In this document: positions 32,762-45,319 of the stretch, piece after piece
Numbering within the stretch: the stretch's first letter is position 1
Layout: each line of letters starts with the position of its first letter
Assembly (NCBI GenBank): GCA_030568195.1
Contig: JAJLTO010000002.1
Coordinates: 1-64,000 of the forward strand
Direction of reading: 5' to 3'
DNA from: Dipodascopsis uninucleata var. uninucleata
Taxonomy: Eukaryota; Ascomycota; Lipomycetes; Lipomycetales; Lipomycetaceae
DNA length: 64,000 nt
Translations under genes and position numbers: made by a program
Notes under the pieces: generated by a model
Told to the model about the DNA's origin: nothing
The model's database searches: none
Seen by the model: only the letters and a program-made list of their open reading frames with translations

Positions 32762-34658
32762 TCAGAGGTCTAAATCAAGCTCAATTCCAAAGTTAGTATT
32801 TGCAATAACATCATCTACTGCACTGAGAGGTTGCTTCGCAAACTTCTCCTCCAATTTACGTTGTTTAAGATCTTCCTCTTCGTCATCTGGTTGTGCAGCA
32901 GCATTATTATCAGCAGCAGTACCACTAGCAACTTCGGCTGAGTCATAGTACATGCGAGCATTAGTTCTTAACCTGCTAAATGGATCTGAAGTAACTGTAG
33001 ATTTCTTTTGTAAAGCAGCTTTACGACGTTGCTCGCTAGCTTTTATTTCAGCCTTTCTAATTTCATCCAAATTAGCTCGTCTATTTCTTTCATTGACCTT
33101 AGCCAACTTTTCTAGAGGAGTATCGCTAGTAGCAATGTTCAATTTTGCAGATTGTCTTTCATCAATCACCGATATTTGTGCATCGATCGCGCTGACTTCC
33201 TCTAAATCGTTCTGAGATAGAGCGATTATGCGTTTTTGAGAAAGGAGAGTTTTCTGCATGACAGCGTTAGAAGGCATATTGGCTGACAGTTTCTGTCGAA
33301 GATCTATCATAGCATTAATCTCTGCGGTTGTCAAGACTCTCTCTCTCATCTTCTGTAGCTGCTGAAGTTTATTCTCTATGCTTCTAACCGACGGCAATAG
33401 AAGATTTTCATATTTCATAGTTTTCTTCCATTTCTCGAACTCTTCTTGTGTGAAAGCGCTATCACTGCAAATACCCATTTCGAATATTCGTTCACTTGAT
33501 CCGTGAAGCAAAAGTAGACTATTATTCACGGTACGATTCATAAATGTGTATGTCTTGCTATTTACAACAGCTTTCACTTGGCAGACACGATAAATAGTTT
33601 TTCTCTGAGGATCATTACGATCTTCACCAAGGTTCACTCTCACAAAACAGTCAACAATAGTCTTCTCGAATTCTGGATAGTGGCAGTATTTTGCTAGGTG
33701 AGATCGCCCAATTCTAATTCTATTAATATCTTCAAGACCAATTTCTCTTGAAGACTGCTTCGACTCGGCCCAAACCACATCATCGTCCGCTTCGGCATCA
33801 TCCTCATCGTAATATTCATCGACTTGTTCTTCGTCTTCGTCATCCTCGTCATATTTCAAATTTGTACTATATTCGCTATCATTCGTTCGTTGTCTTGCAC
33901 GTACAGTTTTCTCTTCCCGTCTTCGTTTCAATTCCGACAGCTTGTTCTTCTTAGATGATGATGTTTTTGGAGTATCTCTGGTGGAGCTTCTGGTTGCCTT
34001 TGAAACCTTTCCAGCTCGTTTAGATTCTCGTAGTCGCTGAGCCAAGTATTTTCGCTCATTAAAACTTTGCATTTCTTGCGAACGTTCGAAAAGAATCTGC
34101 TCTCGTTCAATCTCTGCAAGAGATTCCAGCCAATTCATATCTTCTTCATTTTTATATTTCCCCATTAACGGATAGGGATTAACAAATTCTTCCTCAAGAT
34201 CGTCGTCATACTGGCTACCTTCATCACCATTCATACTAAATTCATTATGGTCTGCATTATTATGGCGCAATGATCGAGCACTGGCAACAATCTCCTCATC
34301 TTCGTCATCCAGATCATTTTCTAGTCCCTCTTCACCACTTGTAGACAGATCATCGTCACTAATAGCAAAAAAACAAATTAGTTGACGTTCTTCAAATTGA
34401 CAGAAGGTCCAGAATAACTCCTTCATATACTATTTGATAGTTCTCTTCCATATAGTACAGTACTATCATCTCCTTTTTGGCCTACAAAACTAGTATATAC
34501 GTGTTAGTCGTAATTCCAGAGAGCCCATACCTAAGTTTCCGTCTTCGTTTTGATGAACTTTTTCGTTTTGATGCTGATCTCTTTCTCGATGATTTTGCAC
34601 CAGTATCATCCTCTTGAGCACCTGCAAGAGCGAGTAAATCTTCATCCAAATCGGACAT
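32762..34658 (-). CDS. RTF1: Paf1 complex subunit Rtf1 (Plus3 domain)
   Basis: Transcription elongation factor that recruits Paf1C and drives H2B ubiquitination. Two exons (34658-34531, 34358-32762) give 574 residues. The N-terminus [13 protein letters not shown] is the canonical fungal Rtf1 start, then a basic block ([13 protein letters not shown]). The intron join makes [13 protein letters not shown]. The next 200 residues are strongly acidic/basic coiled sequence. The Plus3 domain lies at about 245-350 ([47 protein letters not shown]). The C-terminal third is helical with Arg/Lys/Glu and ends in [12 protein letters not shown], the conserved Paf1C-binding tail. Length matches fission yeast Rtf1. 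Confidence 0.92.
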
Positions 34659-34983
34659 CTTTTCACTGTAACAATACAATACTCTTTCGTGCTATTTTGG
34701 CTTGATTGAGAATGTTCAGACCGTTGATTCAAAATATAAGTAAAAATGAATAAGAGTATTCCATTCCATTTTCTTAAAAGCTTACTTTTGACTTCATCAG
34801 GGTAACTACATCTCGCTCGAGACCGGCTCTTTTATCCAATTTATCATTAGATAATATAATACAGAAAGAGCATCTTGCAGATTGGAAATCTAATACCTTT
34901 TGAAATTATTCTATTTCTATGATGAATTGACCTTTCTGTAATCATTCAATACGTAGATTGAAATACTAGCCGATTCTGAAATT
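34659..34983. promoter_or_regulatory. Divergent promoter region RTF1 / APS3
   Basis: 325 bp between two outward-facing start codons. Nothing specific seen. Confidence 0.4.
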
Positions 34984-35675
34984 ATGATTAATGCAGTGTT
35001 AATATGTAAGTTATAAACAAGTACTGGAGATTATTATATATCTATGGATGCTGATTGCTAGACTTCAGTCAATAACTTTGGGCTTCCTAGATTAACAAAA
35101 TTTTACACGCCGATTGTAAGTACTACATGATATATCTTAATAGTATATATTTATATTATAGATATATATGCTAACAAACTCTGAAGGATCTTCAAACTCA
35201 ACAGCTACTACTCTCGCAGTTGTTTCAGCTTCTATCATCAAGACCCTCCACTCAATGCAACTTTTTAACACCGCCGCCGTTGTTATCTTCTGAGCTTGAT
35301 GATATCAGAGTGATTTACCGCCACTACGCTACTTTATATTTTGTTTTCGTTGTGGACGAGCAAGAATCGGAACTGGGTATTCTTGATTTAATTCAGGTTT
35401 TCGTAGAATCGCTGGATCGCTGCTTCAGTAATGTCTGTGAATTAGATCTTGTCTTTGGGTGGGATGTACTTCATGTCGTCCTTAATGAGATAGTTCAGGG
35501 TGGTATGGTAGTAGAAACGAATATCAATGAAATTGTTTCAGCTGTCGATGAGATTGGAAAGCTGCATGGTAACAAAAAAGGATCCTTAGCCTCAACTACA
35601 TTATCGTTATCGGCTACTTCAAGTACGCTTTCTGCTTTGGCTAGAGACACGCGAGCAGCTTGGAATAATCGCTAA
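34984..35675 (+). CDS. APS3: AP-3 adaptor complex sigma subunit
   Basis: Small subunit of the AP-3 clathrin-adaptor-like complex, which sorts cargo from the Golgi to the vacuole. Three exons (34984-35005, 35069-35115, 35187-35675) give 185 residues. The two tiny exons encode MINAVLIFNNFGLPRLTKFYTPI, a near-perfect family start, and the third starts DLQTQQLLLSQLFQL. The longin-fold body shows VIYRHYATLYFVFVVD, ESELGILDLIQVFVESLD, CELDLVFGWD and GGMVVETNINEIV, all AP-3-sigma hallmarks. The tail is Ser/Thr-rich. A consensus CTAAC branch site sits in the second intron. The mu subunit of the same complex is 8 kb away. Confidence 0.93.
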
Positions 35676-36013
35676 TAAGTAGTTGTAGCAAGTCTTTCTG
35701 TATATATTATATATCCTTAGACTCATTATCTGTTTCTTTTAATTGTTTTGTGATTTCGTTCGTCTTATAATTTGGTTCGTTTATATTTGAGATGTAAGAG
35801 ACTTTCCACGCATGTTTGTGTAACAACGCATAATACAAATAGCTATCAAAAGAACAAAACACTTAGATACATAATATTTTTAATTTTCACTTGCAAGTGC
35901 TAAGTTACAGGTGTATCATCGTGACCAAGGCGCTAACAAACTACTTACTCGAGGCTAGAAAATTAACGTAACTGTATTTAAGGATTGGTTGCTATTAGGA
36001 AAACTATAATTAC
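35676..36013. other. Intergenic, APS3 3' flank up to the Copia element
   Basis: AT-rich 3' flank. The element-like sequence begins near 36,014, where TGTAAAGTAGTTATATG matches part of the LTR remnants at 787. No target-site duplication can be named with confidence. Confidence 0.4.
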
Positions 36014-39000
36014 TGTAAAGTAGTTATATGCTAGGATAATTAGGAGGACATAGGATTTCATGTACTGTAGGTGATTCATCGCAGTTGGCAATTGAGAAAT
36101 ATGGCTGATCAACAATCTTTTGATAGTGAAGATATAAGGGGTGCAGCTGTGATGTTGTTACTGCTAGATGTGAGAAATCCAGCAATGTTAAGACGCTGGG
36201 TTTAGCAGAGAAATGTGGCATCTCAGAACACGACTTACCTATAATCCTATCTAAATTCATTATTGGGGCAATACTCTTAGGCGTGCTGTACCTCATGATG
36301 TCCTACTTTGGTGGGAACATATTCGTTCGGGCTGAAAGCTATCCATACAAGACTTATTATGGTATAATAACGGGCAGAGATAGTGATCTAAGTTACACTG
36401 TTAGCACAGTTGTTAACAATGTTACAGGCAGGCCGCTACAAATCATACAGTTCGACGAGGAGGTCAGCGGTTATTCCCAACTGTCAAATGAGCAGATCGG
36501 AGAGATGGCCTACGATAGATATCTGAGCAATATCGAAAAGAGACGTGATGAATTGGGCATGTGAAGCAGGTATTGTTGGGATTTTATCCAGAGGCCTGGA
36601 GACTTTAGTATTACTCAGGAGAGTGAGTGGATAGAAGTCGATAGAGAGGTTTCGAGGGTCTTGATGAGAAGATTTACGAATGCGCGGACAAATGCGAGCG
36701 TGCATATAATGTCATGGAAACGCTGGATTCGTTGTTCAATATCGACGATGCAAGTCTCACAGCGAACTTTGTGAAAAGACTCTCAGATCTGAAGATGACT
36801 TCTAGAAAAGAAGGAAGATGGTTTCTAAGGGAAGTGAAGGAGCTCTACCAGTTCTTAGAGAAGCTGTCGGGTACAGAAATGTTCCTTAGACTGATGCTGC
36901 GCAAGCTTCAGGCACCAGAGTAGAGCTCGATCGTGGCAGTCCTGACGCGCGAAAAGTCGTTCACATATGATGACATGGAAAGGATGTTAATTCAGTATAA
37001 CATCACAACAGACGGCATGATAAGCCGAAGTGACCATCAAGAGAGAGAAAACCTCAAGAAAGGCGGGAAGTTAATCAGAAGAAGCCAGCATTGTGATATA
37101 AGTGTAATCAACCAGGACACTTTGCGGACAAGTGTACGTCGTTCAAGAATGAACCTAAGATACACTTAATGCAAGAAAGTATGAAGCACAAAGATGTATC
37201 TAAATGGAAGATAGATACGGGAGCAGAAGTACACGTTGCCACGGACAGGGAAGTGTTTGTGACATATGAATCTGTAAGAGACTACCAGACCGTACAAACA
37301 CTGGGTAACTTAAGCCTCAGAGTAGTTGGAAAGGAAACAGTTAAGTTACCCTTGGAAAACAGCCGATTGGCTATAAAGGATGTTTATCATGTACCCGAAG
37401 CGGGGTCAAATCTCATATCCATGTCCAAGCTGGAAGAGCAAGGACACGTAGTAACGAGAGCAGAAGATAAAGCCTGGAAAATAAAGTCAAACGAGGAAAA
37501 ACACACATTTAGGGATTATGTGTATGGAAGATCCAATGAAGTACTGGAAGTCAGAAATCAAATAGAACTGTGGCACAGAAGGTGCGGACATGCTAGTGAA
37601 AGCGTGTTAAATGATATGGCAAGGAACTTGTCAGGAACAGAGTTCATGAAAGGCACAAGCAAAATGCCGATGTGTGAGGCATGTGAGACAGCTAAAAGCC
37701 ATAGGTTACCATTCGGAAATGGTATACATACGGTGGTCGAAGTACCGTTAGATTTAGTGCACAGTGATGTATGCGGATATATGCGCTGTGTGGGAGTAGA
37801 TGGGTACCGATTTTATGTGTCGTTTATTGATGACTATACAAACTACGCGATGGTGTATTTGCTTAGATCGAAAGATGAGGTATTCAGCAAATTTAAGAGA
37901 TACATGGTAAGTGTAGAGAGACTCAAGGGACGAAAGATCAAGAGACTCCGAAGTGATCAAGGAACTGAGTACAAGAATTTGCAGTTTAGCAAATTGTGTA
38001 CAGAAACAAGTTATGAGCCCTGATAGCTTACATAGACTGGATACAAGGCAAGATTATCAACGGTGGAAAGACGATGCACATGACTTGGGCCTCACGAGCG
38101 GGAATAATTTGAGCTAAAGATCTAGGAGAGTTGAAGTATTTTCTAAGAATACAAGACGAAACAGAGAAAATTACTTAAAATGGATAGGTCAACCGATGTA
38201 CATTGAGAAGATGTTAGAAAGGTTCAATATGAAGGACTGCAAACCAGTTAAAACACCGCAAGAAGTTGGTATGCAGCTGAGTAAGAATAATTGTCCGAAA
38301 ACGGAAGAAGAGACCATGTCTATGAAGGCGACACCTTATGCAAATGCAGTTGGAAGTTTAATGTATGCAGCGAATAGTACGCGACCAGATATAGCTTTTG
38401 CAGTTAGAGAAGTGGCCAAGTATTTGCAAAATCCTGGATCAAAACACTGGAGTGCAGTGAAGAGAATATTTAGATATCTACAAGGAAGCAAAGAAGTAGG
38501 AATTACTTACAAGAGAGAGGAGGAACTCAAAGCTAAAGGATTTTCAGGTGCCAGTTGGATTTCTGAACCTGATACCTTGAAAGGTGTTACTGGATATGTG
38601 TTCTTATTAGCAAACGGGGTTATTAGTTGGGAAATAAAAGGAACTCCAAGTATTGCTCAATCGTCTACAGAGGCAGAATTGGTAGGTCTGACTGCTGCGT
38701 CGAATCAAGCACTATGGCTTAGTTATTTATTGTCTGATTGTAGATTTGATGTGTTACCAATCACAATTTATGAAGACAACCAGTCTACGATAAAGATCAG
38801 TGAAACTGACGTAATTAGTCATAGAACCAAAGATATTCAGGCGAAGGACTTACTAATAAGAGATAGAATATTGGAAGGAACAATTAAGGTTGAATATATA
38901 CCTTCAGAGAATATGGCAGCAGACATGCTGACGAAGGTATTACCTTACCAAAGGTTCAGTGAATTGAACAAAATGATTAGCGTATGTTGATTAGTCTATT

Positions 39001-39490
39001 TCTTAGATAAGCGCAACTATATTTGGACTACGTTTAACAGTCTGTCCACCTTTTGCAAGTTATGGGGCGGTGCTGGAAAAATAAATTTGAGGAGACAAAT
39101 CTTATGTTCGGTAACTCTCATAGTTGGATATTCAACTCTATGATACAGAAGTTGCTACGAGCTAGAGAGATCGTTTAGGGTAATTAAGCATTGCTGAAAA
39201 GAGGAAATTAAGCTCAAATGTTGAATAGAATATGATGTAGGTGTTGCTTGTGTAGCGGTTACACAAAGGACGCACAATCTTTCTTATATATAAAAGGAAG
39301 AGAACTTCCTGTGACGTAGTTATAAGGAATAAGCCAAATATACGACTAATAAACAGTACAATTAGTAGTAAAGGCTCATTCCAAAGTTCATCATGCCTAC
39401 CGTTAGATCTAAAGCTATTGAAGAAGAAGATCAGTCTCTGTCCTATTTTGAAAACGAGCGGTGCGCTGGAATTAAAAGATTAAAACACAG
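36014..39490 (+). mobile_element. Ty1/Copia LTR retrotransposon, broken
   Basis: A Copia-family fossil on the plus strand. Recognisable parts in order are a gag-like region (about 36.06-37.17 kb), then protease/pre-integrase and the start of the integrase (37.17-38.02 kb, with WHRRCGH, CEACETAKSH and FIDDYTNY), then an RNase H region (38.2-38.99 kb, ending with ENMAADMLTKVLP). The order protease-integrase before RNase H is Copia-type. A 3' LTR-like block with a TATA box and gag start lies at about 39.16-39.49 kb and matches the remnants at 1-1170. The element is broken, with several breaks, and cannot be active. Sequence close to the left-hand copies suggests a fairly young family, but the age is a guess. 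Confidence 0.85.
39160..39490 (+). repeat. Copia LTR with overlapping gag start
   Basis: Matches the plus-strand copy at about 650-970, including the ATATATAAAAGGAAGAGAAC box (near 39,287), the ACAGTACAATTAGTAGTAAA segment and a start reading MPTVRSK. It is the right-hand repeat of the element or a neighbouring solo copy. Confidence 0.7.
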
Positions 39491-39758
39491 CTCTAGCCAG
39501 TTTAATGGACTATTCATTTGATTATTATCTGACACCATAATATTTCTGTCATATGTATTTCAAAAAGAAAGGCGTGTCAAAAAATGAAAATAAAACACAG
39601 AAGAGTAGCATTAGTGAATCCACGGATAAGGACAAGGATTAGGTCAACTACAAGAATAAAAAGAGAAGAACAGAAAGGAAACGAAACAAACAACGTAGAC
39701 TTCAACTAAAAAAATCATAAACTACTATATGAAAGGTAATATGTTTAAAAGATCCTTT

Positions 39759-42088
39759 TTAAAATGTAGATCCTGCCAATAATGCTGCAGCGTTCTTAGC
39801 ATCAACTTCCGAAATGCCATCGTGTCCAAAGTCATCATTCTGGAAATCATCTTGTATCGCAGGAAGAAAACCGTTACCATGAGCTGTTTTCCTGTCTCCA
39901 CTCCAGCTATCTCCTTTTGGACCTTGGCTATGTGCAGCGCCTTGACGTCTAAAAATAGGTGGAAGTTCTCTTCTACCTAATCGACTTAGTCCTCCATTTC
40001 CATCAGCAGCACGAATATCTAATCGAATAGACTCCCATATAGCTAGCGTACGTCGTTCCGAGTCTATCATACGACGTGTGTAGTCGGCTATAAAGGCTTC
40101 CATATCGGACTCCACATTTTGAAACCACTCATGCTTTTCTTTGGTTAAATTGTGAGTCGATCTATTAACCTTTGATGTAATGGCAGCTTCAACTTGCTTA
40201 GCTTCCTCCAAGGCATTTAGAGCCTCATCTACTCTTAATGGGTTAATAGTGGCAGAACTTCTCAACCTAGCAGCAGTCGCATGCCGATTCTTGCTAGTTG
40301 CTTGAGCGGACAACATTTCTCTAATTAAAATCTGACGATTTGTAAGTGTCTCCTTGATCACATAGGCATCGTTTGACATCCACATTAGCCCGTCACCTAA
40401 AGTGACCATCTCAGAAGTAGCCTTGATAGCCTGGATATCCCCAACGCTCATGACTGTTTTCCCAAGCTTCTTCCACATGTTTATCATACCAGATTGAAAT
40501 TCTAGGGCCGTCATATTGCTGAATCTATGACCCAGTTCGATTTCTGCCATTCCTAAGCTTCTGCGCACTTTGCTAACCTTCGCAAGTTTGCTGTGTACGT
40601 CATTGGTTCCAACGTAAAAACTCTTTGCTAAGGGCCGGAAAGAAACAAGCTCTTCGCAGTCGTCTGGCGGAGGTTGAAGTTGCTTTAATGCCTTTCTTCT
40701 GATTCCGGTTGCTGGTGCTTTCTTTTTTGTTATGGGAGAATAGCCAAAATCAGCTTCAATGAAGTACATAACCTCCTCATCCCTCATTAATATAGCATCC
40801 GACATTATACGGTCTAGCCATTTTTGAAAGTTAACCTTTGTCCTATATTCATCTTCATCTGTGCCTGGACCGGCAGCCGTTGTAGACGGAGGGAGCGTAG
40901 GTACAAAGCATTCGGGATTTGCAGAGCTCAAATGAGTAAATAACTTCGAAAACTCGTTATAAGTTCTTCTAATGTCCCTGAAATGGGTTGTGCGAAATCG
41001 CGGCAAGTTTGTCTGTCAGAAGTAATCGTGTTAGAGTCAGTCAACTATTAATTTGACAACAACTGCAAACCAATTAATCATATCAGAGAATATCATGCAC
41101 TTACATAGACATCAAATTTAATAAGAGGTGGTTTCTTTCCTGATCTTTCCATGCCTGTTACACGAGTTCTGATAACATACTCTATTTGACCTTTCTGAGG
41201 AACCTGTGGTGCACGAATCTCCTCATGCTGATAATAAGATGCTGGATCATAATAAACTCGATGTGCAGGCTTATTTTGGGAAATACCGGTTGCAGTGTGA
41301 CTTTGCGTGATATTGCCATACGTTGAAGGCATGTTAGTAGAAGAAGTATAAGCGCTATTTCCTGAGCTAAAGGCAGTATCAGAAATGACAGGAATATCGG
41401 TCGATAAGCTAGCTTTGTTCACTTCTTCATTTGTTATGTGTTGTTTTGGATCTATTTCGTTGGCAAATAGTTTATTTCGTTCACCAACTCTAGAAGTGGG
41501 ATCAATCGTAATATCGTCGTCGTCATCCGATTCCCATAGCCGTGGCCTACCGTTCTGCTTGCTTTCACCATCGGAATCCGCTGAATGTTGTGTATCTACA
41601 GCTGGCATCTTTCCATCTTCGCGTCTGCTATCCACCGACTGATTTTCATAGTCTTCTGCCTCTGCTTGTACTGCGACACCTTCTGCGGAATCTGCATGGC
41701 CACCAGCTCCAAACCCATGGATCTCCCCGCGACCATCGTCCCAGGTGTTAGCATCCTCTTCTGCATAAGCAGACATGCTCTTACTTAGGTCACCAGTCAT
41801 AAAATGTTCCTCTGTCTGACTCCTATCTCCTATGGATCCTCTCCTTCCAGTATGTGCCTTTCCTTGACTTGCTCCGTTCGATAAATATGCTACAGTTGAG
41901 TTAAAATTGTCTGGATACATTGATGCGACTGTTGCCGAGTTGAATCCAAGACCTACTGTTGTAGTGGATCTAGCCGATGATTCGTCTATTTGCTCTTCTT
42001 TTGCTTCGACGGCCTGCGATGCGCTGTTTTGAAACAGAGAAGATTCGTCCTCAAATCCTGCGAGTTCTGGAGGAACTGACAATGACAT
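39759..42088 (-). CDS. VPS17: Retromer sorting nexin Vps17
   Basis: PX-BAR subunit of retromer, pairing with Vps5 on endosomes to bend membrane and retrieve vacuolar sorting receptors. Two exons (42088-41105, 41012-39759) give 745 residues. The N-terminal 300 residues are acidic and disordered. The PX domain starts near PPLIKFDVY and continues across the intron (KFDVY-TNLPRFRTTHFRDIRRTYNEF; then WLDRIMSDAILMRDEEVMYFIEADFGYSP). A conserved linker (KKKAPATGIRRKALKQLQPPPDD) leads to a long helical BAR domain ending ERRTLAIWESIRLDIRAADG and GGLSRLGR, a Vps17 signature. The first ATG is taken, not an upstream TTG. Confidence 0.92.
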
Positions 42089-42464
42089 TTTGACTGTACT
42101 CAGCAATGTGGCACAAATATGCTACCCGTCTTCTTGTTTGTACGACTGTCAATTGGATCCACGTTCTTCTGTCCGCGGGAGCCAAAGTAAAAAGGGGAGG
42201 ATGGGATAAATGTAATAACCTTTATGGCATATTCATGCAAATGTGTGTGGTGAGAGCCCACAAAAATGGGTATGCTCTCACGGATCTCACAACAGAATAA
42301 TATATAATAGTTCGGAGTATTTGAGCCAAGCTAAATGTTATCGGTGACGTATACTGGTTGAAGTAACTGCTATTAACGACTCCAAATACCACATTTATTG
42401 GAGATTACCTTTTACTTGCTTTTACATGGGTAGTCAATCAATTGAACAGTAATTATCTGATAAA
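42089..42464. promoter_or_regulatory. Divergent promoter region VPS17 / HAD gene
   Basis: 376 bp between start codons facing outward. Nothing specific recognised. Confidence 0.4.
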
Positions 42465-43689
42465 ATGCCTAGATTGATATTAAACCCCACTCTCTCTTCA
42501 GACATACCTGTAAAGGGAATTGTATTTGACATGGATGGCACGCTCTGCCTGCCTCAGGTGTGTTGAACTCGGATAATCGCCTTTAAATTATAATTTTACT
42601 AAAATAAATTCTTGATAGACTTGGATGTTTGGTAAGCTAACTATATCGTGAAACAAATGATCTTGTATAATAGCGAGGCTGACCAACACATGCGTCGTCT
42701 GGTTGGCATGTATATGAATGAATAGCAAATATGAGAGCGGCTCTAGGTATAGCAAAATCTGTCGATATTTTGGATCATGTATATTCTCTGGAAATAGCAG
42801 AGCAGAAGGTAGCAAATGAAAAAATTAGACAAATCGAACGAACAGCTATGGTAGAAATGGTAAACATTTTTGTGATAAGTTTATTTATATATTATTGTTT
42901 TGCTAACTATCTGTGATTTACTTACAGAAGCCGCAACCAGGTGAGTCGTGCATAAATTTGCCTACATGACCTATAATATACTGACAGTGTTCTGGAAGGT
43001 CTTGATGAATTGATGAGCGTATGGTGAAGAATCTCGATCTTTAGAAAGATATTATGAGTGTCTTTTAACACTATCTGTTTCTAGTTTCTCGAGAGAAAGG
43101 GTGTATTGAAGACAATTTGCACCCGTAATTTTGAGGTAATACAGTCGCCACGTGTAGCGCTACAAGAATTGAGTCTGACATATATACTATAGACGCCTGT
43201 CAATCATCTGCTCTCAACATTCCTACCAGAAAAATTATTTCATCCTGTAAGACATACTCCGTTCATTCTGATTAGCATAAGTATTTAGTTACTAATGGCA
43301 TCCTTTAGATCGTCACAAGGGAGTTTAAACCTCCAAAGCCATCTCCTGCGGGAATTCTACATATTGCAAAGCATTGGGTAAGATTCCTATATTTCAATGT
43401 ACGAAGCAGCTCTAATATATATATATATATATATACATGTGTGTAGAACATAGATCCTAAGAATATGATCATGGTCGGTGATTCAGTCGATGATATGCTG
43501 GCTGGTCATCATGCAGGTTGCGCGACTATTCTCTTAGAGTCGGATGTCAACGGACATTTAAAAGAAGCTCCAGAAACTGATGCAGTCGTTCCCCGATTAG
43601 ATTACATTATAAATCTCATTGAGGAAGGAATTGATATTCCTGTGAGATCGACTAATATATCGGACGCCGAAGTGAAGCAGTTGGATTAA
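42465..43689 (+). CDS. HAD-superfamily hydrolase (YOR131C type), nine exons
   Basis: A small haloacid-dehalogenase phosphatase like budding yeast YOR131C; its substrate is not known to me. Nine exons: 42465-42557, 42619-42631, 42726-42859, 42928-42940, 42999-43018, 43085-43135, 43193-43246, 43309-43377, 43447-43689, giving 229 residues in frame. Motif I is DMDGT (22-26), followed by LCLPQTWMF across the first small exon. The motif II region is TICTRN. The motif III/IV region is IVTREFKPPKPSP and IMVGDSVDDMLAGHHAGC. Join 4-5 reads KPQPG-LDELM and matches YOR131C spacing exactly. Two exons are 13 nt. Intron 8 contains a TA repeat. It is convergent with APM3 (96 bp). Confidence 0.87.
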
Positions 43690-43785
43690 ATTCTAAGTTT
43701 CAAATTACGGACAAACATTATAGATTTCCAAAAATAACCATACGTTAGTTAGTATAACAACCGCTACGTCATTATAGAAAGGATA

Positions 43786-45319
43786 TTAGCCTCTAATTAC
43801 AATGTCTTTGCCCTTCGTCAAATACTTCACCCCTTTATATGGCTTTGCACGATCTTCAGTACCTTTCCCACTAAGAATACGTAAACTCTCTACTCTAGCT
43901 CCACTCACTAACATTCCCTGGCAGTCATATGATATCTTAACAAATTTTGGAAACTCCTGAGGAACTGTACCGTCTGCTGCAGTTTCAAGATCCTCATTGA
44001 CGACCATGGTTCCTCTAAGAGAGGCATTCCAGCCCATCGGAGTTCTTCCCGGAAATCTCCAAACTCCACATCCCTTCTTTTCTATGTTAAACTCTCCCGA
44101 TGATGTCCGAATTCCTTTTATCGTCTGAGAACGGTCACCATCAAATACAAGTTCAACCTTTAGATTCTCAACATGCTTGACATTTCGTGGCACTCGGGTC
44201 CACACGCGGACCTCGAACTCATCTTTCGCAGGGCCTAAGCCAGTTTTGAGATCGCCTCCAACAGGTCCTGACTCTACACCTGATATGGTATATTCCAATA
44301 GACAACACTTCCCATCTGGAGGGATAAATGATAGCGTGCCAGGTCGCTCTTGCCATCTTGTCATTCGGACGCAAGGGTGAAATGCGGGCCCCTCCAGTAA
44401 ACGATTTGCAAACGAAATAATCAATTGAATATCTGGAACTCCTGAGAGTTTTGTGTTTGCATAGACGCATCCATTTGCTATGGATACTATGGGCTCGGCC
44501 AAAACCTGAGGTACGGAAGAAGTATAAAATGCAGATGATGATGCGACACCGTTAGTGCCATTTATATTATTGAGCAGAGCTTGCATCGCTGTAACTGCAG
44601 GAATTATAACACTAAGCGTCTCTTGAATATCCACATATAACTCCTGGTTATTGTGTTTTACATCAGCTCGACGCCAAGGAACACCGCTTCGCATACTAGA
44701 CGATAAAGCTTGCGAACTAATCGCATTGGAGGATAGTGATGTAGAAAATCCCTTTAGCGACTTTGCTGCCGCGGCCGGGAGCTTTGGTAAATACTTTGAA
44801 ATACCGTCTTTGTAAGGCACCAGATCCCGCAGTGGATTTTCCTCAGTGACAAATGGATAACCGTCCTCAATCATTTCATTTAATAGCATCATAATAATGG
44901 AGAAGTTTTTTTCGATCTTGACCTTCGAAATAGGTGGTGTAAAATAGTCATGGAGGACTTTTATCAGTCTAGATATGAATTCGAAAGGTACTAATGCAGG
45001 AACTGAGGGATCACATGGAACTAAAAATCGCAAAGCATCTTCCTTTCGATGAAAAAGCAATTCACGCGATGATACTTTGACTATGGGATCCTCATCTGAG
45101 GACTCCGACAGTGCTCTTAATAGCGTCTTACTAGTTGGAGGAACTGCAGACGCTGGATAACTCAAAATCTCCTGACTAAATGTTACACAAGTATTAGAAT
45201 AATTCAGTACGATTTCATATCTTTTCGCAATTGTCTTGTCAATAAATACTCTCTAGGTGATCTTTCCATCTTATGACATACCCATTGATATCAGTTATAT
45301 ACAGTGCTGAGATGGACAT
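43786..45319 (-). CDS. APM3: AP-3 adaptor complex mu subunit
   Basis: Cargo-binding medium subunit of AP-3. Two exons (45319-45282, 45175-43786) give 475 residues. The first exon encodes MSISALYITDIN, the start of the longin domain, and the join makes NG-QEILSYPASAVP. The N-terminal domain contains FEFISRLIKVLHDYF and NEMIEDGYPFVTE, conserved in mu subunits. The mu-homology domain begins near VPWRRADVKHNNQELYVDIQETLS (about residue 175) and runs to the C-terminus, with FHPCVRMTRWQERPGTLSF and the late WRFPGRTP. VPWR-x5-HxxNExYVDI-like wording and the pairing with APS3 in the same window support AP-3 over AP-1/AP-2. Confidence 0.9.

Noticed and set aside
43410-43436. TA repeat as a separate element
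   Set aside because: It lies in intron 8 of the HAD gene and is a simple microsatellite.
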